NCBI RefSeq assembly: GCF_037478005.1
Contig: NZ_CP144164.1
Span: forward strand, 2,232,001 to 2,296,000
Direction: 5' to 3'
Length of the DNA stretch: 64,000 nucleotides
Origin: Alteromonas sp. M12
GTDB taxonomy: Bacteria; Pseudomonadota; Gammaproteobacteria; Enterobacterales; Alteromonadaceae
Under the pieces are notes generated by a model. It saw only the letters and a program-made list of their open reading frames with translations, did no database searches and was not told the origin of the DNA. Numbering within the stretch: position 1 is the stretch's first letter; each line of letters begins with the position of its first letter. A program made the translations under genes and the position numbers. Shown in pieces: positions 40,401-48,806 of this stretch.

Positions 40401-41775
40401 CTCTGGCGAACAGATAATAGACCGTCTTGGGTTTCACAATATAGGTCGCCGTCAAACTAACGGTTTGATTGTGGTGAGTATTGATGATGGAGTATCTGCC
40501 GATCCTGATATGCCCAGAGCTGATCTTGATCCTATGGTCGATGCTTTAGTGGTGGTAGTTAACACCAGCTACGAAGAGCAAAGCCACACTGTCCCAACTG
40601 CTACTGATTTTGAATTGCACAATGTGCAAATGGCTTCTACAGATCCTGTGGTTCGCGGCGCTTATTTTACTGCAGGTGAGGGAGAGGGGACCTTTACGGT
40701 GCCAGCCTTAACCACTGCTGTGTTTGTTAAACCACAAATGGGCGCTCAAGGCACAGGCTTATCTGCTTACGCCACATCAGGTGCTCCTGATGTTGTACCC
40801 TACGGCAGTACTTCCGTGTTTGTCCGCGGTGGATTCAACGGTTGGGGGGAAAGTAATAGCATGAACTATGTCGGTGACGGTATTTATGAAGCTGTTATCG
40901 CTGTTGCTGCCGGAACTTATGAATTCAAAGTGGCGTCTGCCGATTGGTCTACAGTTGATTTTGGTTCTTCCGATCAAGTTGTGTTGTTAGGAGATGAAAA
41001 AACCTTATCAAGAGGCGGTTCGAATCTACAATTGACACTAACCCAAGACGCTACCTTGAAATTTGTTATTGATGCAAGTGACTCAGAAGCTCCTGTATTT
41101 AGTGTTGATCACGAAGAACCTTTCTTCGGAACAACGGTATTTGTTCGTGGCGCTATGAATGGTTGGAGTGAAGATAACCCAATGTCTTATGATGTTGGCG
41201 GTATCTACACTACTACAATGAATATTGCCGCCGGAGATTACGAGTTTAAAGTGGCATCAGCTGATTGGTCGACTGTTGATTACGGTAGTGCCGAGGCAAA
41301 TACTTCTATCGTAATTGGCCAACAAAAGTTTTTAGCTAAAAGTGGTAGTAATCTAGCGCTAACGATTGAGCAGGAAGGTGAATATAGCTTTGTTTTTGAT
41401 GTAAGCAATATTGAGGAACCCACTGTTTCTGTGTTTTCTACGGAGTTTTTTGCAGATACGTCTGTTTATATTCGAGGTAGCATGAATGGGTGGGGCGAAG
41501 TAGATGTATTAAGCTACGACGGTGCTGGAGAATACTCCGTGCAAATTAACCTTGAAGCTGGAAGCTATGAATTTAAAGTGGCTTCTGCTGATTGGTCTAC
41601 TGTTAATTTAGGTGCTGCAGAAGAAAGTACTTCAATCGATTTAGGGACACCCTTAGGCCTGTTTTATAATGCGAGTAATTTAATGTTAGAAATTGAGAGT
41701 GCAGGTTTGTATCAATTTAAGGTGTCAGGACCTGACCCTGAAGCGGCTGTGGTAACAGTGACCGCGGTGGAATAA
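37453..41775 (+). CDS. pulA: Lipoprotein pullulanase (GH13) with three C-terminal RGxMNGW repeats
   Basis: This is a type I pullulanase that debranches alpha-1,6 links. From the ATG at 37453 (GGAG 9 nt upstream) it is 1440 aa with a lipobox LTGC at C23. An ATG at 37384 overlapping the receptor stop is possible but gives an unlikely 46-residue signal peptide. Domains: a Cys-rich linker; a CBM41/PUD-like region at about 70-215 (GYRLHTWNNDTCSAY); CBM48 at about 345-460; the pullulanase motif NWGYDP at 605-610; and GH13 regions with D650 (DVVYNH), nucleophile D724 (FRFDIM), acid/base E753 (YGEGW) and D851 (KHDNET). Three tandem starch-binding-like repeats follow from residue 1121. The cell-surface enzyme presumably feeds the adjacent receptor. 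Confidence 0.93.
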   Translation: MFTNLSALIKMMLLATALILTGCGGADVKSGSNNLLTCSVPNVPNSTGTACVAPPPIQCDAPTVPNETNDACVVGADPTAPEPMVTPEADQAVLYYNRAAVGADNSSTDPSYEGYRLHTWNNDTCSAYADSDTDWANGRVHDGVDPNYGAYWVIDLVENYAGSAGACGNFIIHIGTDDAGKEMGGSDKRMPLSQDDPKFARMNFTFSGEEAVFEYPIVSLGPQPVKIEGQQAHWLDVNTLLWDTSDAVAVVKLHYSADADLVASLETGLNGTAIELTATDLTDEQQAIAPHLANLGAFYGDWSVEDAKSVFKTQAVLAGYNAEGLIVAATGIQMANAIDQVYTSGDMDADEATLGPIYDGDTITASVWAPTAQNVQLKLYNQDKTLASTIPMSVDDDTGVWSYTGGAELDRQLYRYEVTVYHPKASGIQVLNVTDPYSVSLSTNSRFSQFVNLQDDDLKPDGWDSHVIPTIENFEEAVIYEGHIRDFSVRDQSTSAANRGKYLAFTEDGSLPVEHLRKLAEAGVTHFHLLPANDIASIEEDTTKVVDLNSTFGQLCRLNTSADICKDGSISEDMTLAELFESFGVGEGQKAQELTQAMRNHDQFNWGYDPFHFNAPEGSYSSDPEGVARIKEMRAMNMALHGLGLRVALDVVYNHTNASELSTKSVLDKVVPGYYHRYAVDTGAIIRETCCDDTEPRNVMMEKLMQDSLTLWASEYKFDSFRFDIMSQASKDTMVRLFEAVKSVDEDTYFYGEGWTREDRGYEQANQGNMAGTEIGTYNDRIREAVRQGHIFKREADNAAMLDQDRIKMSLAGTLTDYVLEDFNGVASTTSSIGGYATDPADIINYVSKHDNETLWDNFQYTLPDDLTLAERVRAQNVGATLPLMSQGIPFLQMGGDFLRSKSMDRNTYDAGDWFNYVDFSMQSNNWNVGLPLAEDNQDKWQQMQIFFAAPERAASMTEIEFASAIFDEMLMIRSGSPLFRLTSGEQIIDRLGFHNIGRRQTNGLIVVSIDDGVSADPDMPRADLDPMVDALVVVVNTSYEEQSHTVPTATDFELHNVQMASTDPVVRGAYFTAGEGEGTFTVPALTTAVFVKPQMGAQGTGLSAYATSGAPDVVPYGSTSVFVRGGFNGWGESNSMNYVGDGIYEAVIAVAAGTYEFKVASADWSTVDFGSSDQVVLLGDEKTLSRGGSNLQLTLTQDATLKFVIDASDSEAPVFSVDHEEPFFGTTVFVRGAMNGWSEDNPMSYDVGGIYTTTMNIAAGDYEFKVASADWSTVDYGSAEANTSIVIGQQKFLAKSGSNLALTIEQEGEYSFVFDVSNIEEPTVSVFSTEFFADTSVYIRGSMNGWGEVDVLSYDGAGEYSVQINLEAGSYEFKVASADWSTVNLGAAEESTSIDLGTPLGLFYNASNLMLEIESAGLYQFKVSGPDPEAAVVTVTAVE
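40813..41772 (+). repeat. Three tandem ~107-residue repeats in the pullulanase C-terminus
   Basis: Units begin at 40813, 41134 and 41461 (321 and 327 bp apart). Each has VFVRG(G/A/S)(F/M)NGW at its start and YEFKVASADWSTV in the middle; all three middles match at nearly every base. The fold expected is a small beta-sandwich like CBM20/CBM48/SusE starch-binding modules, although no family was confirmed. Confidence 0.9.
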
Positions 41776-41888
41776 CACTATATAAATTTATGAGCAGCTA
41801 GCCGCGCTATCTATCGTCTTATTACTATAATATGAGACTTTATTTAGCGCGTTTTTTTACTTTCTGCAACAAGTTAAAGCCGTTATAT

Positions 41889-42917
41889 CTACTTCTTACA
41901 TCCACATGATTCACGCTGAATCACTTCTACTTGCATGGATTGTGTCTTAGGTTCTTCGCCGTTTATAAGCGACAATAGACTGGCGACTAATAATTCACCT
42001 GCACGAATCGTGTTTTGCGAAACGGTAGTTAATGCAGGGTGAGTGAATCGTGATACCGGAATATTATCATAGCCTACGACTGCAATATCATTGGGGATGT
42101 GTCTACCTAAATCTTTACAGGCTTGCATTACGCCAATCGCAATTAAATCACTGGCACAACAGATTGCATCTATTTCTGGACTAGCGGTCAAAAGTTGTTT
42201 GGCGGCATCATACCCAGAGTTTTCAGTAGAAAATGCTTCAACTTGGTAGTTTTTATCTACTTTCAGCTGGGCATCTTTTAACGCTTGGCAATGACCTAAG
42301 TAACGGGCCTGAAATTCAGGGGCATGGTTATCTGCGCCACCAACAAAGCCAAAGGTTTTACGTCCAGACTTAATCAAGTGTTGTGTCACATCAAATCCGC
42401 CTTGGTAGTTGTCACAGCCAATGGAAAGTCCAGGGTGAGCTTTATCTTCGGCTCCCCATCTGACGAAATGGGTTTGTTGTTCTTCCAGCTGAGTTAACTT
42501 ATCTCGATAATCAACAAAATCGCCGTACCCCAGTAAAATGATACCATCGGCTTTATTCGTGTCTTCGAATTCGGCGTGCCAGTCATCACTCATATTCTGA
42601 AAAGATATGAGCAGATCATAACCTGCATTTGAACTTGCTTTGGTAATACTGCCTATCATCGATAAAAAGAACGGATTAATTAGAGAGTCATCGGTGGTCA
42701 GATCTTCAAACAATAATAAGGCTAGGGTTCTACTTTGTTGTTGGCGTAAATTACTCGCATTTTTATCCACCTTGTAATTTAGCTCAGTGGCTATCGCTTT
42801 GATTTTATCTCGAGTTTGTTGGTTAACCAGAGGGCTATCCCGAAGGGCTCTGGAAACAGTAGATTGTGATACGCCGGCGAGGTGGGCAATATCAAAAGAG
42901 GTCGCTTTTACTTTCAT
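41889..42917 (-). CDS. LacI-family transcriptional regulator, probable maltodextrin repressor
   Basis: This 342-aa regulator has an N-terminal LacI helix-turn-helix at residues 6-30 (DIAHLAGVSQSTVSRALRD) and hinge. A periplasmic-binding-protein-like sugar domain follows, with DGIILLGYGDF, GFVGGADNHAPEFQARYLGH, ICCASDLIAIGVMQACKDLG and VAVVGYDNIPVSRFTHPALT. It ends in a Cys pair (RESCGCKK) seen in some family members. It is convergent with the pullulanase gene (113-bp gap) and divergent from glnS. The natural targets are the receptor and pullulanase genes, where a consensus LacI site is found upstream of the receptor. The effector is presumably maltose or maltodextrin (inference). Confidence 0.9.
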   Translation of the reverse strand: MKVKATSFDIAHLAGVSQSTVSRALRDSPLVNQQTRDKIKAIATELNYKVDKNASNLRQQQSRTLALLLFEDLTTDDSLINPFFLSMIGSITKASSNAGYDLLISFQNMSDDWHAEFEDTNKADGIILLGYGDFVDYRDKLTQLEEQQTHFVRWGAEDKAHPGLSIGCDNYQGGFDVTQHLIKSGRKTFGFVGGADNHAPEFQARYLGHCQALKDAQLKVDKNYQVEAFSTENSGYDAAKQLLTASPEIDAICCASDLIAIGVMQACKDLGRHIPNDIAVVGYDNIPVSRFTHPALTTVSQNTIRAGELLVASLLSLINGEEPKTQSMQVEVIQRESCGCKK

Positions 42918-43029
42918 AGTGGTAACTTTTTATTATTCTTTAGCGATGCTGGTAAATGGAAAACCTTATATTCGTTACTTTTATACACCAGCTTTCAGGT
43001 GAATGCTTTATAAATTATTTGATTAAAAA

Positions 43030-43059
43030 GATTTTGCCTTTGTATCAAAGTGCTATAAT
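43030..43059 (+). promoter_or_regulatory. Predicted extended -10 promoter of glnS
   Basis: TGCTATAAT (43051-43059) is a perfect extended -10 box, with a poor -35 (GATTTT at 43030-43035) 18 bp upstream. Transcription would start about 40 bp before the glnS ATG. Confidence 0.55.
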
Positions 43060-43105
43060 GCCTTCTTTTTTCGTGTCTAATACATGTGTTACAGGGGAAC
43101 TATTA

Positions 43106-44770
43106 ATGGCCGAGACAGACATTCGTCCGACCAACTTTATACGTCAAATTATTGATAAAGATTTGCAAGCAGGGTTGCACCAACAAATACATACTCGTTT
43201 TCCGCCTGAGCCTAATGGTTATCTGCATATAGGCCACGCGAAATCGATATGTCTGAATTTTGGCATTGCACAAGATTATCAAGGCACCTGTAACCTCAGG
43301 TTTGATGATACCAATCCAGATAAAGAAGACATCGACTATGTCAATTCAATCAAGAACGATGTTCAATGGTTGGGGTTTCATTGGGAAGGCGATGCCCGTT
43401 ATTCTTCAAACTATTTTGATCAGTTGCATGCTTATGCCACGCAATTGATAGAAAAAGGCTTGGCATATGTAGACTTTTCTAGTCAAGAAGCGATGCGAGA
43501 AATGCGTGGTACGCTAACTCAGCCTGGACAAAATAGTCCTTATCGTGACACCACAATTGAGCAAAACTTAGCTGAGTTTGGCAAAATGACAGCCGGAGAA
43601 TATGCTGAAGGCCATTGTGTTTTGCGGGCTAAAATTGATATGACTTCCGCATTCATGTGTATGCGTGATCCGGTTATTTATCGCGTTAAATTTGCCCATC
43701 ATCATCAAACGGGTGATAAGTGGTGTGTTTATCCAATGTACGATTTTACCCATTGTATATCTGATGCCATTGAAGGGATTACCCATTCACTATGTACGCT
43801 AGAGTTTCAAGATAATCGTCGTTTGTATGATTGGGTTATTGACAATATCGATATTCAATCACAACCACGTCAATACGAATTTTCACGCTTAAACCTAGAA
43901 TATACGGTTTTAAGTAAGCGTAAACTGATTCAATTAGTTGAAGAAGATTTTGTTAACGGTTGGGATGACCCGCGGATGCCTACTATCGCTGGATTACGTC
44001 GAAGAGGGTATACACCTGCTTCAGTGCGTGAATTCTGTAAGCGTATTGGCGTGACCAAAATGGATAATATGGTCGAAATGGGAATGCTTGAAGCCTGTAT
44101 ACGTGAAGATCTTAATGAAAATGCCAATCGCGCTATGGCAGTATTAGCTCCCGTTAAGATCGTGATTGAAAATTATCCTTCTGATCAGGTTGAAGAACTT
44201 ACCGCAGCTAATCATCCTAATGATGAAAGTAAAGGAACTCGCACTATTCCGTTTACTCGAGAAGTGCTAATCGAAGCCGATGACTTCCGTGAAGAAGCGA
44301 ATAAGAAATTTAAACGCTTAGTATTGGGTAAAGAAGTGCGCTTGCGCAATGCCTATGTGATTAAAGCTGAGCGAGTTGAAAAGAATGACGCAGGGGAGGT
44401 CACAACGATTTACTGTAGTTATGATCCCGATACCTTAGGTAAAGACCCTGCTGATGGACGCAAAGTAAAAGGAGTAATTCATTGGGTAAGTGCGAGTAAA
44501 GCCTTACCGGCTGAAATACGACTTTATGATCGTTTGTTCACGGTGCCTAATCCTGCAGCTGAAGAAAACTTTGTTGATTGTATCAACCCTGATTCTTTAA
44601 TTGTGAAAAATGGATGGGTAGAGCCAAGCTTATTAGATGCTGAAATAAATCAAACCGTACAATTTGAACGTACGGGGTATTTCTGCAAAGACAAGGACAG
44701 CAATGAATCTAATCTAGTATTTAACCGTACAGTGGGTTTACGTGATACTTGGGCTAAAATCGGCGATTGA
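43106..44770 (+). CDS. glnS: Glutaminyl-tRNA synthetase
   Basis: This class I aminoacyl-tRNA synthetase charges tRNA-Gln. With the ATG at 43106 (CAGGGGAAC just upstream) it is 554 aa, exactly the E. coli length, and begins [20 protein letters not shown]. The frame is open for 50 more codons upstream to 42956, but those residues do not resemble GlnRS and would overlap the promoter. Motifs are the HIGH-type [49 protein letters not shown] and the KMSKS-equivalent YTVLSKRKL, followed by the two anticodon-binding beta barrels. A terminator follows. Confidence 0.97.
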   Translation: MAETDIRPTNFIRQIIDKDLQAGLHQQIHTRFPPEPNGYLHIGHAKSICLNFGIAQDYQGTCNLRFDDTNPDKEDIDYVNSIKNDVQWLGFHWEGDARYSSNYFDQLHAYATQLIEKGLAYVDFSSQEAMREMRGTLTQPGQNSPYRDTTIEQNLAEFGKMTAGEYAEGHCVLRAKIDMTSAFMCMRDPVIYRVKFAHHHQTGDKWCVYPMYDFTHCISDAIEGITHSLCTLEFQDNRRLYDWVIDNIDIQSQPRQYEFSRLNLEYTVLSKRKLIQLVEEDFVNGWDDPRMPTIAGLRRRGYTPASVREFCKRIGVTKMDNMVEMGMLEACIREDLNENANRAMAVLAPVKIVIENYPSDQVEELTAANHPNDESKGTRTIPFTREVLIEADDFREEANKKFKRLVLGKEVRLRNAYVIKAERVEKNDAGEVTTIYCSYDPDTLGKDPADGRKVKGVIHWVSASKALPAEIRLYDRLFTVPNPAAEENFVDCINPDSLIVKNGWVEPSLLDAEINQTVQFERTGYFCKDKDSNESNLVFNRTVGLRDTWAKIGD

Positions 44771-44791
44771 TTTTGTTTCAACGTCAGTATT

Positions 44792-44821
44792 AAAAGTGCG
44801 GCTTTCATTAGCCGCACTTTT
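44792..44821. terminator. Bidirectional terminator between glnS and yciK
   Basis: AAAAGTGCGGCT (44792-44803) pairs perfectly with AGCCGCACTTTT (44810-44821), followed by GTTTTTG. The A tract makes it work for the convergent SDR gene as well. Confidence 0.85.
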
Positions 44822-44873
44822 GTTTTTGAACCTTCGCTTAAACTCATTTTCATCCAAGCATAAGTTCAATTTG

Positions 44874-45620
44874 CTACGATTTAGGTTGGGCTACAAAGGT
44901 TTTTCCATTCTCTTCTTGACTGTCATCTGACATCAAATATAAATACAATGGCATAATATCTTCCGGCGTTTTAAGTGTACTTGCATCCTCTCCTGGAAAT
45001 GCTTTTGAACGCATTGAAGTACGAGTAGCCCCTGGATTAATGCAGTTAAAGCGTAAACTTGAGCCTGCGTATTCATCAGCTAAGACTTGCATCATTCCTT
45101 CTGTTGCAAATTTTGATATTGCATAGCTTCCCCAATAGGCTCTGCCTTGGCTACCAACACTGGAACTGGTAAAAATAACTGAAGCTTTAGGAGCGAGCTC
45201 AAGGACTTCTAATAATGCTTGTGTCATCAAAAATTGACTGTTTAAATTAATTTGCATTACTTGATTGAAAATATCTTCTTCAATCTGTTTAAAAGGTTCT
45301 AAATGCCCTAACACGCTGGCGTTTTGCAATACACCATCAAGCTTTCCAAACTGACTAATAATGGTATTGGCCATATCTTGGTAGTGTTTTTTAGTGGCAC
45401 CTTGCATATCTAAGGGCACTATGGCGGGTTCTGGGTATCCTGCATTGACTATTTCATCGTAAACCGATTCCAGTTTTTTTACCGTCCGACCTAACAGAAT
45501 GACAGTTGCCCCATGTTTGGCAAACGTTATTGCTGCTGTTTTACCGATACCAGCGCCGGCGCCGGTGATTAATATTGTTTTATTTTGTAAGGCATTTAAT
45601 GGTGCAGAATAATTGAGCAT
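44874..45620 (-). CDS. yciK: YciK-family short-chain dehydrogenase/reductase
   Basis: This 248-aa SDR oxidoreductase has the NAD(P)-binding TGAGAGIGKTAAITFAKHG. The LQNAS motif replaces the classical NNAG, as in YciK. Catalytic Ser is in IFTSSSVGSQGRA and Tyr/Lys in YWGSYAISKFA. It starts MLNYSAPLNALQNKTILITG and ends in FVAQPKS, both YciK-like. The physiological substrate is unknown. In enterics yciK is near the cobalamin adenosyltransferase and sohB; here sohB is about 3 kb away, separated by the lipase gene. Confidence 0.88.
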   Translation of the reverse strand: MLNYSAPLNALQNKTILITGAGAGIGKTAAITFAKHGATVILLGRTVKKLESVYDEIVNAGYPEPAIVPLDMQGATKKHYQDMANTIISQFGKLDGVLQNASVLGHLEPFKQIEEDIFNQVMQINLNSQFLMTQALLEVLELAPKASVIFTSSSVGSQGRAYWGSYAISKFATEGMMQVLADEYAGSSLRFNCINPGATRTSMRSKAFPGEDASTLKTPEDIMPLYLYLMSDDSQEENGKTFVAQPKS

Positions 45621-45976
45621 TTTAAAAATTGAGTTAAACCAAAGATAACGAATTCTAACATTTAAGGGCTTTTTGAGGTATTCATTTTTGAGTTAACTGC
45701 ATAGCATTGGGAAAGGCTGGGGGATTTCGATATTGTCTAGGTTTCTAGCTTGGTGACCTATATTCAAAAATTATAACCTACATGTTCACCGCAATTATTA
45801 CCTAACAAAATATTAACAAACCTATTTGCAAAAAACTAACAAAGCCAATACTATGGGGGCAATGACAACTGGTCATACTTGTTAGATAGTGGACAGTTCA
45901 AGCTTTGAACGAAGGTTGACTAAAAAAAACACATTTTATAAGTGTATCAATGAAATAACTGTATTTGGGAGAAATA
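45621..45976. other. 356-bp intergenic region with predicted lipase promoter
   Basis: There is no gene here. TTGCAA (45826-45831) and TACTAT (45849-45854) are 17 bp apart, a good sigma-70 candidate, and would give a leader of about 115 nt. A small TGAC/GTCA dyad (near 45863-45874) follows. A GGGAG-type ribosome-binding site precedes the ATG at 45977. Confidence 0.5.
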
Positions 45977-48556
45977 ATGAAAAAACTGTTAATCAGCACA
46001 AGTATCGCTGCAGTGTTTGTGCTCGCTGGTTGCGGTGGTGGCGACGAACTGAAAGAAATCCAACAGGATACAACTAAAACAGTTCCCGCTTCACGTATTA
46101 TGTTTGACCCCGCCAATAGTGTATTGAATGTTCCAAGTGACTTATTTTTCGCTTTAGTGGAAATCACTGACGATGGCACATTGGAAATGCCTGATGAGAT
46201 AGCAGGTCAGGCAAATGGTGCTACCCCTGATTTTGGAAACCCTTCCGCTGCATTAGGCGCGTTAGATGGTTGGTCTACTCAACATCCGTTTACTTTTTCT
46301 ACTTCACACCCTACAGGTGTTAGTTTAGATGCTAGCTCAGCCGCTAGTGCCGGAGCTGTGCGTATATTTGAAGGCGCAATTGGTGGTGATTTGAATGACC
46401 CCGACTGCACCACTGCACCACCAATAACCGGTTGTAAAGTGGGCGATGAATTAACCTTTGGTGTTGACTTTATTACTCAAGCAAGTGGTAACGACGTTGC
46501 AATTATTCCACTTAAACCGTTGAAAGAATCAACTTCTTACTATGTGGTGGCAACAAATAAATTAACTGCTGGTGGACAGGCGTTGAAACCTTCAACCACC
46601 TATGAATTGGTTCGTCAGGATCTGACAACGCTACCTTTAGCAACAGATTCACAACGTAGCTTACAAGGGATTATAAACTCTTATGAAGCCGTGTTAACCA
46701 GTCAAGCAGGCCTGAGTCAAGACGAGATAATATTCAGCTATACTTTTACTACTCAATCTACTACGCAAATTATTGATACCGTTAAACAACTGCAAATTGC
46801 ACCTTTTGCACAAGCTCTGCAAGCGGGTCTTTCACCTGCCGAAGCCGCTGCATATTTGCCAGTCATTCCAGTAACAGAAGCATCTGTGTCCACGGCATTT
46901 GATATGTTAGCGCCGAGTATTTTGGGCGAAGATCAATTGGCGGGATTAACTGCTGTAGGATTAAATACTTGTGATGGTATGATTTCTGCTATTTCTGATC
47001 CTTCATCTCCGCTATTCTCCACAGCTGCTGCCGTTTTTCCGCAGGTAGGGGCGTTTTGTGCCGCATCCATGAAAACAGGAAGTATTGACCTTCCTTATTA
47101 CAGTGATCCGGCTGATCCTTTAAATGGTCGATGGGAAGCTGCTTGTACCAATGGTCTTGCGCTACAAACCTTGGGCAGTGAGCAAATTGCCACGCTTTTA
47201 GCCAATGGTACTATTAGCACTGGTCCTAATAATGAGCTTTGTCAGGCTGCGTCTGGCGGACAGTTATTAGATTTAGACCTAAGTAATTTAGGTATGAACG
47301 ATTTAAGACACGTAACACGTTACAGTCCTATTCCTGCAAGACAGGGGTCTAACGACGATGGAACTGAAACTCTTGATGTGCAGATTACTGTACCAGATGC
47401 CAATGTGATTGCTGTGTTAGCGGCGCTACCTAACTCTGGTGTAACTGCTATTAGTAAGCCGGAATCTGGTTGGCCTGTTGTTATATTACAGCATGGTATC
47501 ACTTCTAAGAAAGAAGACTTCTTAGCTATCACTGGCGCTTTGTCACTAGCTGGTTTCGCAACAGTAGCAATAGACCATCCATTACATGGTAGTCGTGGAT
47601 TTACCATTGACGGACAAATTGTGAATACCTCCACCGGTTTTGGTGGTTCAACCACAGATTATTTGAATCTTGCGTCGCTATTAACCACACGTGATAACAA
47701 CCGTCAGAGTATTGTAGATGCTATGGGATTGCGTTTAGGACTTAACGCTGTTGTAGATTTAACTGGTGGTAGCGTTGATTTAGATAGCAGTAAAGTCTCA
47801 TATATTGGACAGAGCTTAGGTTCTATAACGGGTATTCCATCCGTAGCCTCGTCAAATAAATCATTTGGGGAAACCAGTCCTCTTGCTGCGTTTGATTCTA
47901 TGTATGCATTTGAAACAGCGGTATTCAATGTACCTGGAGGTGGCACTGGTGGTTTCTTAATCGAGTCGCCTAGCTTTAGCAATCTAATTAAAGGTTCTTT
48001 ATTAGCTTCATCATCCGCTGAATTCCAAGGGTATTTAGTTGAATATGCAACGGAAAATCAAATACCAGCAGAGCAAGCTATCATTCCTGCCTTTATTGCT
48101 TATGAAGCGCAACTTGATGAGGCTGGTTTAGCTGAGATTAATGCTACATTTGCGAGTTTCGTGTTTGCAGCACAAACGATAACAGATGCATCGGATCCTA
48201 ATAACTTTGCGGCATTACTTGCTTCTAATAGTAACTTTATGTTCCAAGAAGTGATTGGTGGCGGGACTAATGATGATGGTTCAACTGCATTGCCAGATCA
48301 GGTCATTCCTAATTCAACGGTAAATTCACCGACCTTTGCGGGAACTGAGCCATTGGCAAAATTCGCTGGCTTGAGCGGAGTTTCAACTACCACAGATGGT
48401 AATGGACTGGTGCGTTTTATTGCTGGTGTTCACTCCAGTTTATTGAGCCCTTCGCCTAGTGCAGATGTAACAACTGAAATGCAAAAACAAGCCGCTGCGT
48501 TTTTTGCAACCGGCGGGACTATTGTTGTCACTGACACATCGGTGGTTGCCAATTAA
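45977..48556 (+). CDS. VolA/Pla-1/cef family surface lipoprotein lipase
   Basis: This 859-aa lipoprotein has a signal peptide with lipobox LAGC (C18) followed by GGGDELKE. A Pla-1/cef N-terminal domain (RIMFDPANSVLNVPSDLFF, DGWSTQHPFTFS) precedes an alpha/beta-hydrolase part. The oxyanion segment is VVILQHGITSKKEDFLAITG, DHPLHGSRGF is nearby, and the nucleophile elbow GQSLG has Ser613. The family includes Vibrio VolA, a surface-exposed lysophospholipase that supplies fatty acids to FadL. The ATG at 45977 has a ribosome-binding site; the frame opens slightly earlier at 45965. A terminator follows. It looks monocistronic. Confidence 0.88.
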   Translation: MKKLLISTSIAAVFVLAGCGGGDELKEIQQDTTKTVPASRIMFDPANSVLNVPSDLFFALVEITDDGTLEMPDEIAGQANGATPDFGNPSAALGALDGWSTQHPFTFSTSHPTGVSLDASSAASAGAVRIFEGAIGGDLNDPDCTTAPPITGCKVGDELTFGVDFITQASGNDVAIIPLKPLKESTSYYVVATNKLTAGGQALKPSTTYELVRQDLTTLPLATDSQRSLQGIINSYEAVLTSQAGLSQDEIIFSYTFTTQSTTQIIDTVKQLQIAPFAQALQAGLSPAEAAAYLPVIPVTEASVSTAFDMLAPSILGEDQLAGLTAVGLNTCDGMISAISDPSSPLFSTAAAVFPQVGAFCAASMKTGSIDLPYYSDPADPLNGRWEAACTNGLALQTLGSEQIATLLANGTISTGPNNELCQAASGGQLLDLDLSNLGMNDLRHVTRYSPIPARQGSNDDGTETLDVQITVPDANVIAVLAALPNSGVTAISKPESGWPVVILQHGITSKKEDFLAITGALSLAGFATVAIDHPLHGSRGFTIDGQIVNTSTGFGGSTTDYLNLASLLTTRDNNRQSIVDAMGLRLGLNAVVDLTGGSVDLDSSKVSYIGQSLGSITGIPSVASSNKSFGETSPLAAFDSMYAFETAVFNVPGGGTGGFLIESPSFSNLIKGSLLASSSAEFQGYLVEYATENQIPAEQAIIPAFIAYEAQLDEAGLAEINATFASFVFAAQTITDASDPNNFAALLASNSNFMFQEVIGGGTNDDGSTALPDQVIPNSTVNSPTFAGTEPLAKFAGLSGVSTTTDGNGLVRFIAGVHSSLLSPSPSADVTTEMQKQAAAFFATGGTIVVTDTSVVAN

Positions 48557-48570
48557 GCCAAAGTGATTAG

Positions 48571-48599
48571 AAAAGCCAAGTCTATGACTTGGCTTTTTT
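48571..48599 (+). terminator. Intrinsic terminator of the lipase gene
   Basis: AAAAGCCAAGTC (48571-48582) pairs with GACTTGGCTTTT (48586-48597) around a 3-base loop, followed by a long T run. Confidence 0.88.
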
Positions 48600-48806
48600 T
48601 TTGCCTGCTCTTATCTTAAATTGCGAACTCAGCTATATTCTGATAATTGTAAATACGTGGTCTGTGTCTGAATGTGGAAATAAAGCGCTTTTAATCTCAC
48701 ATTTTGTCCCCACATAGATGGATTACCTTGTGATCGGCTTTTGAGCTGATCCCCAAATTAGTAATATTATTCAGTTGATACTTGTATCAAGATAAAGGAG
48801 TAACGC

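Noticed and set aside
42956..43105. Fifty-codon N-terminal extension of glnS
   Set aside because: It would overlap the predicted promoter and does not resemble GlnRS; the ATG at 43106 gives exactly the E. coli length with a good ribosome-binding site.
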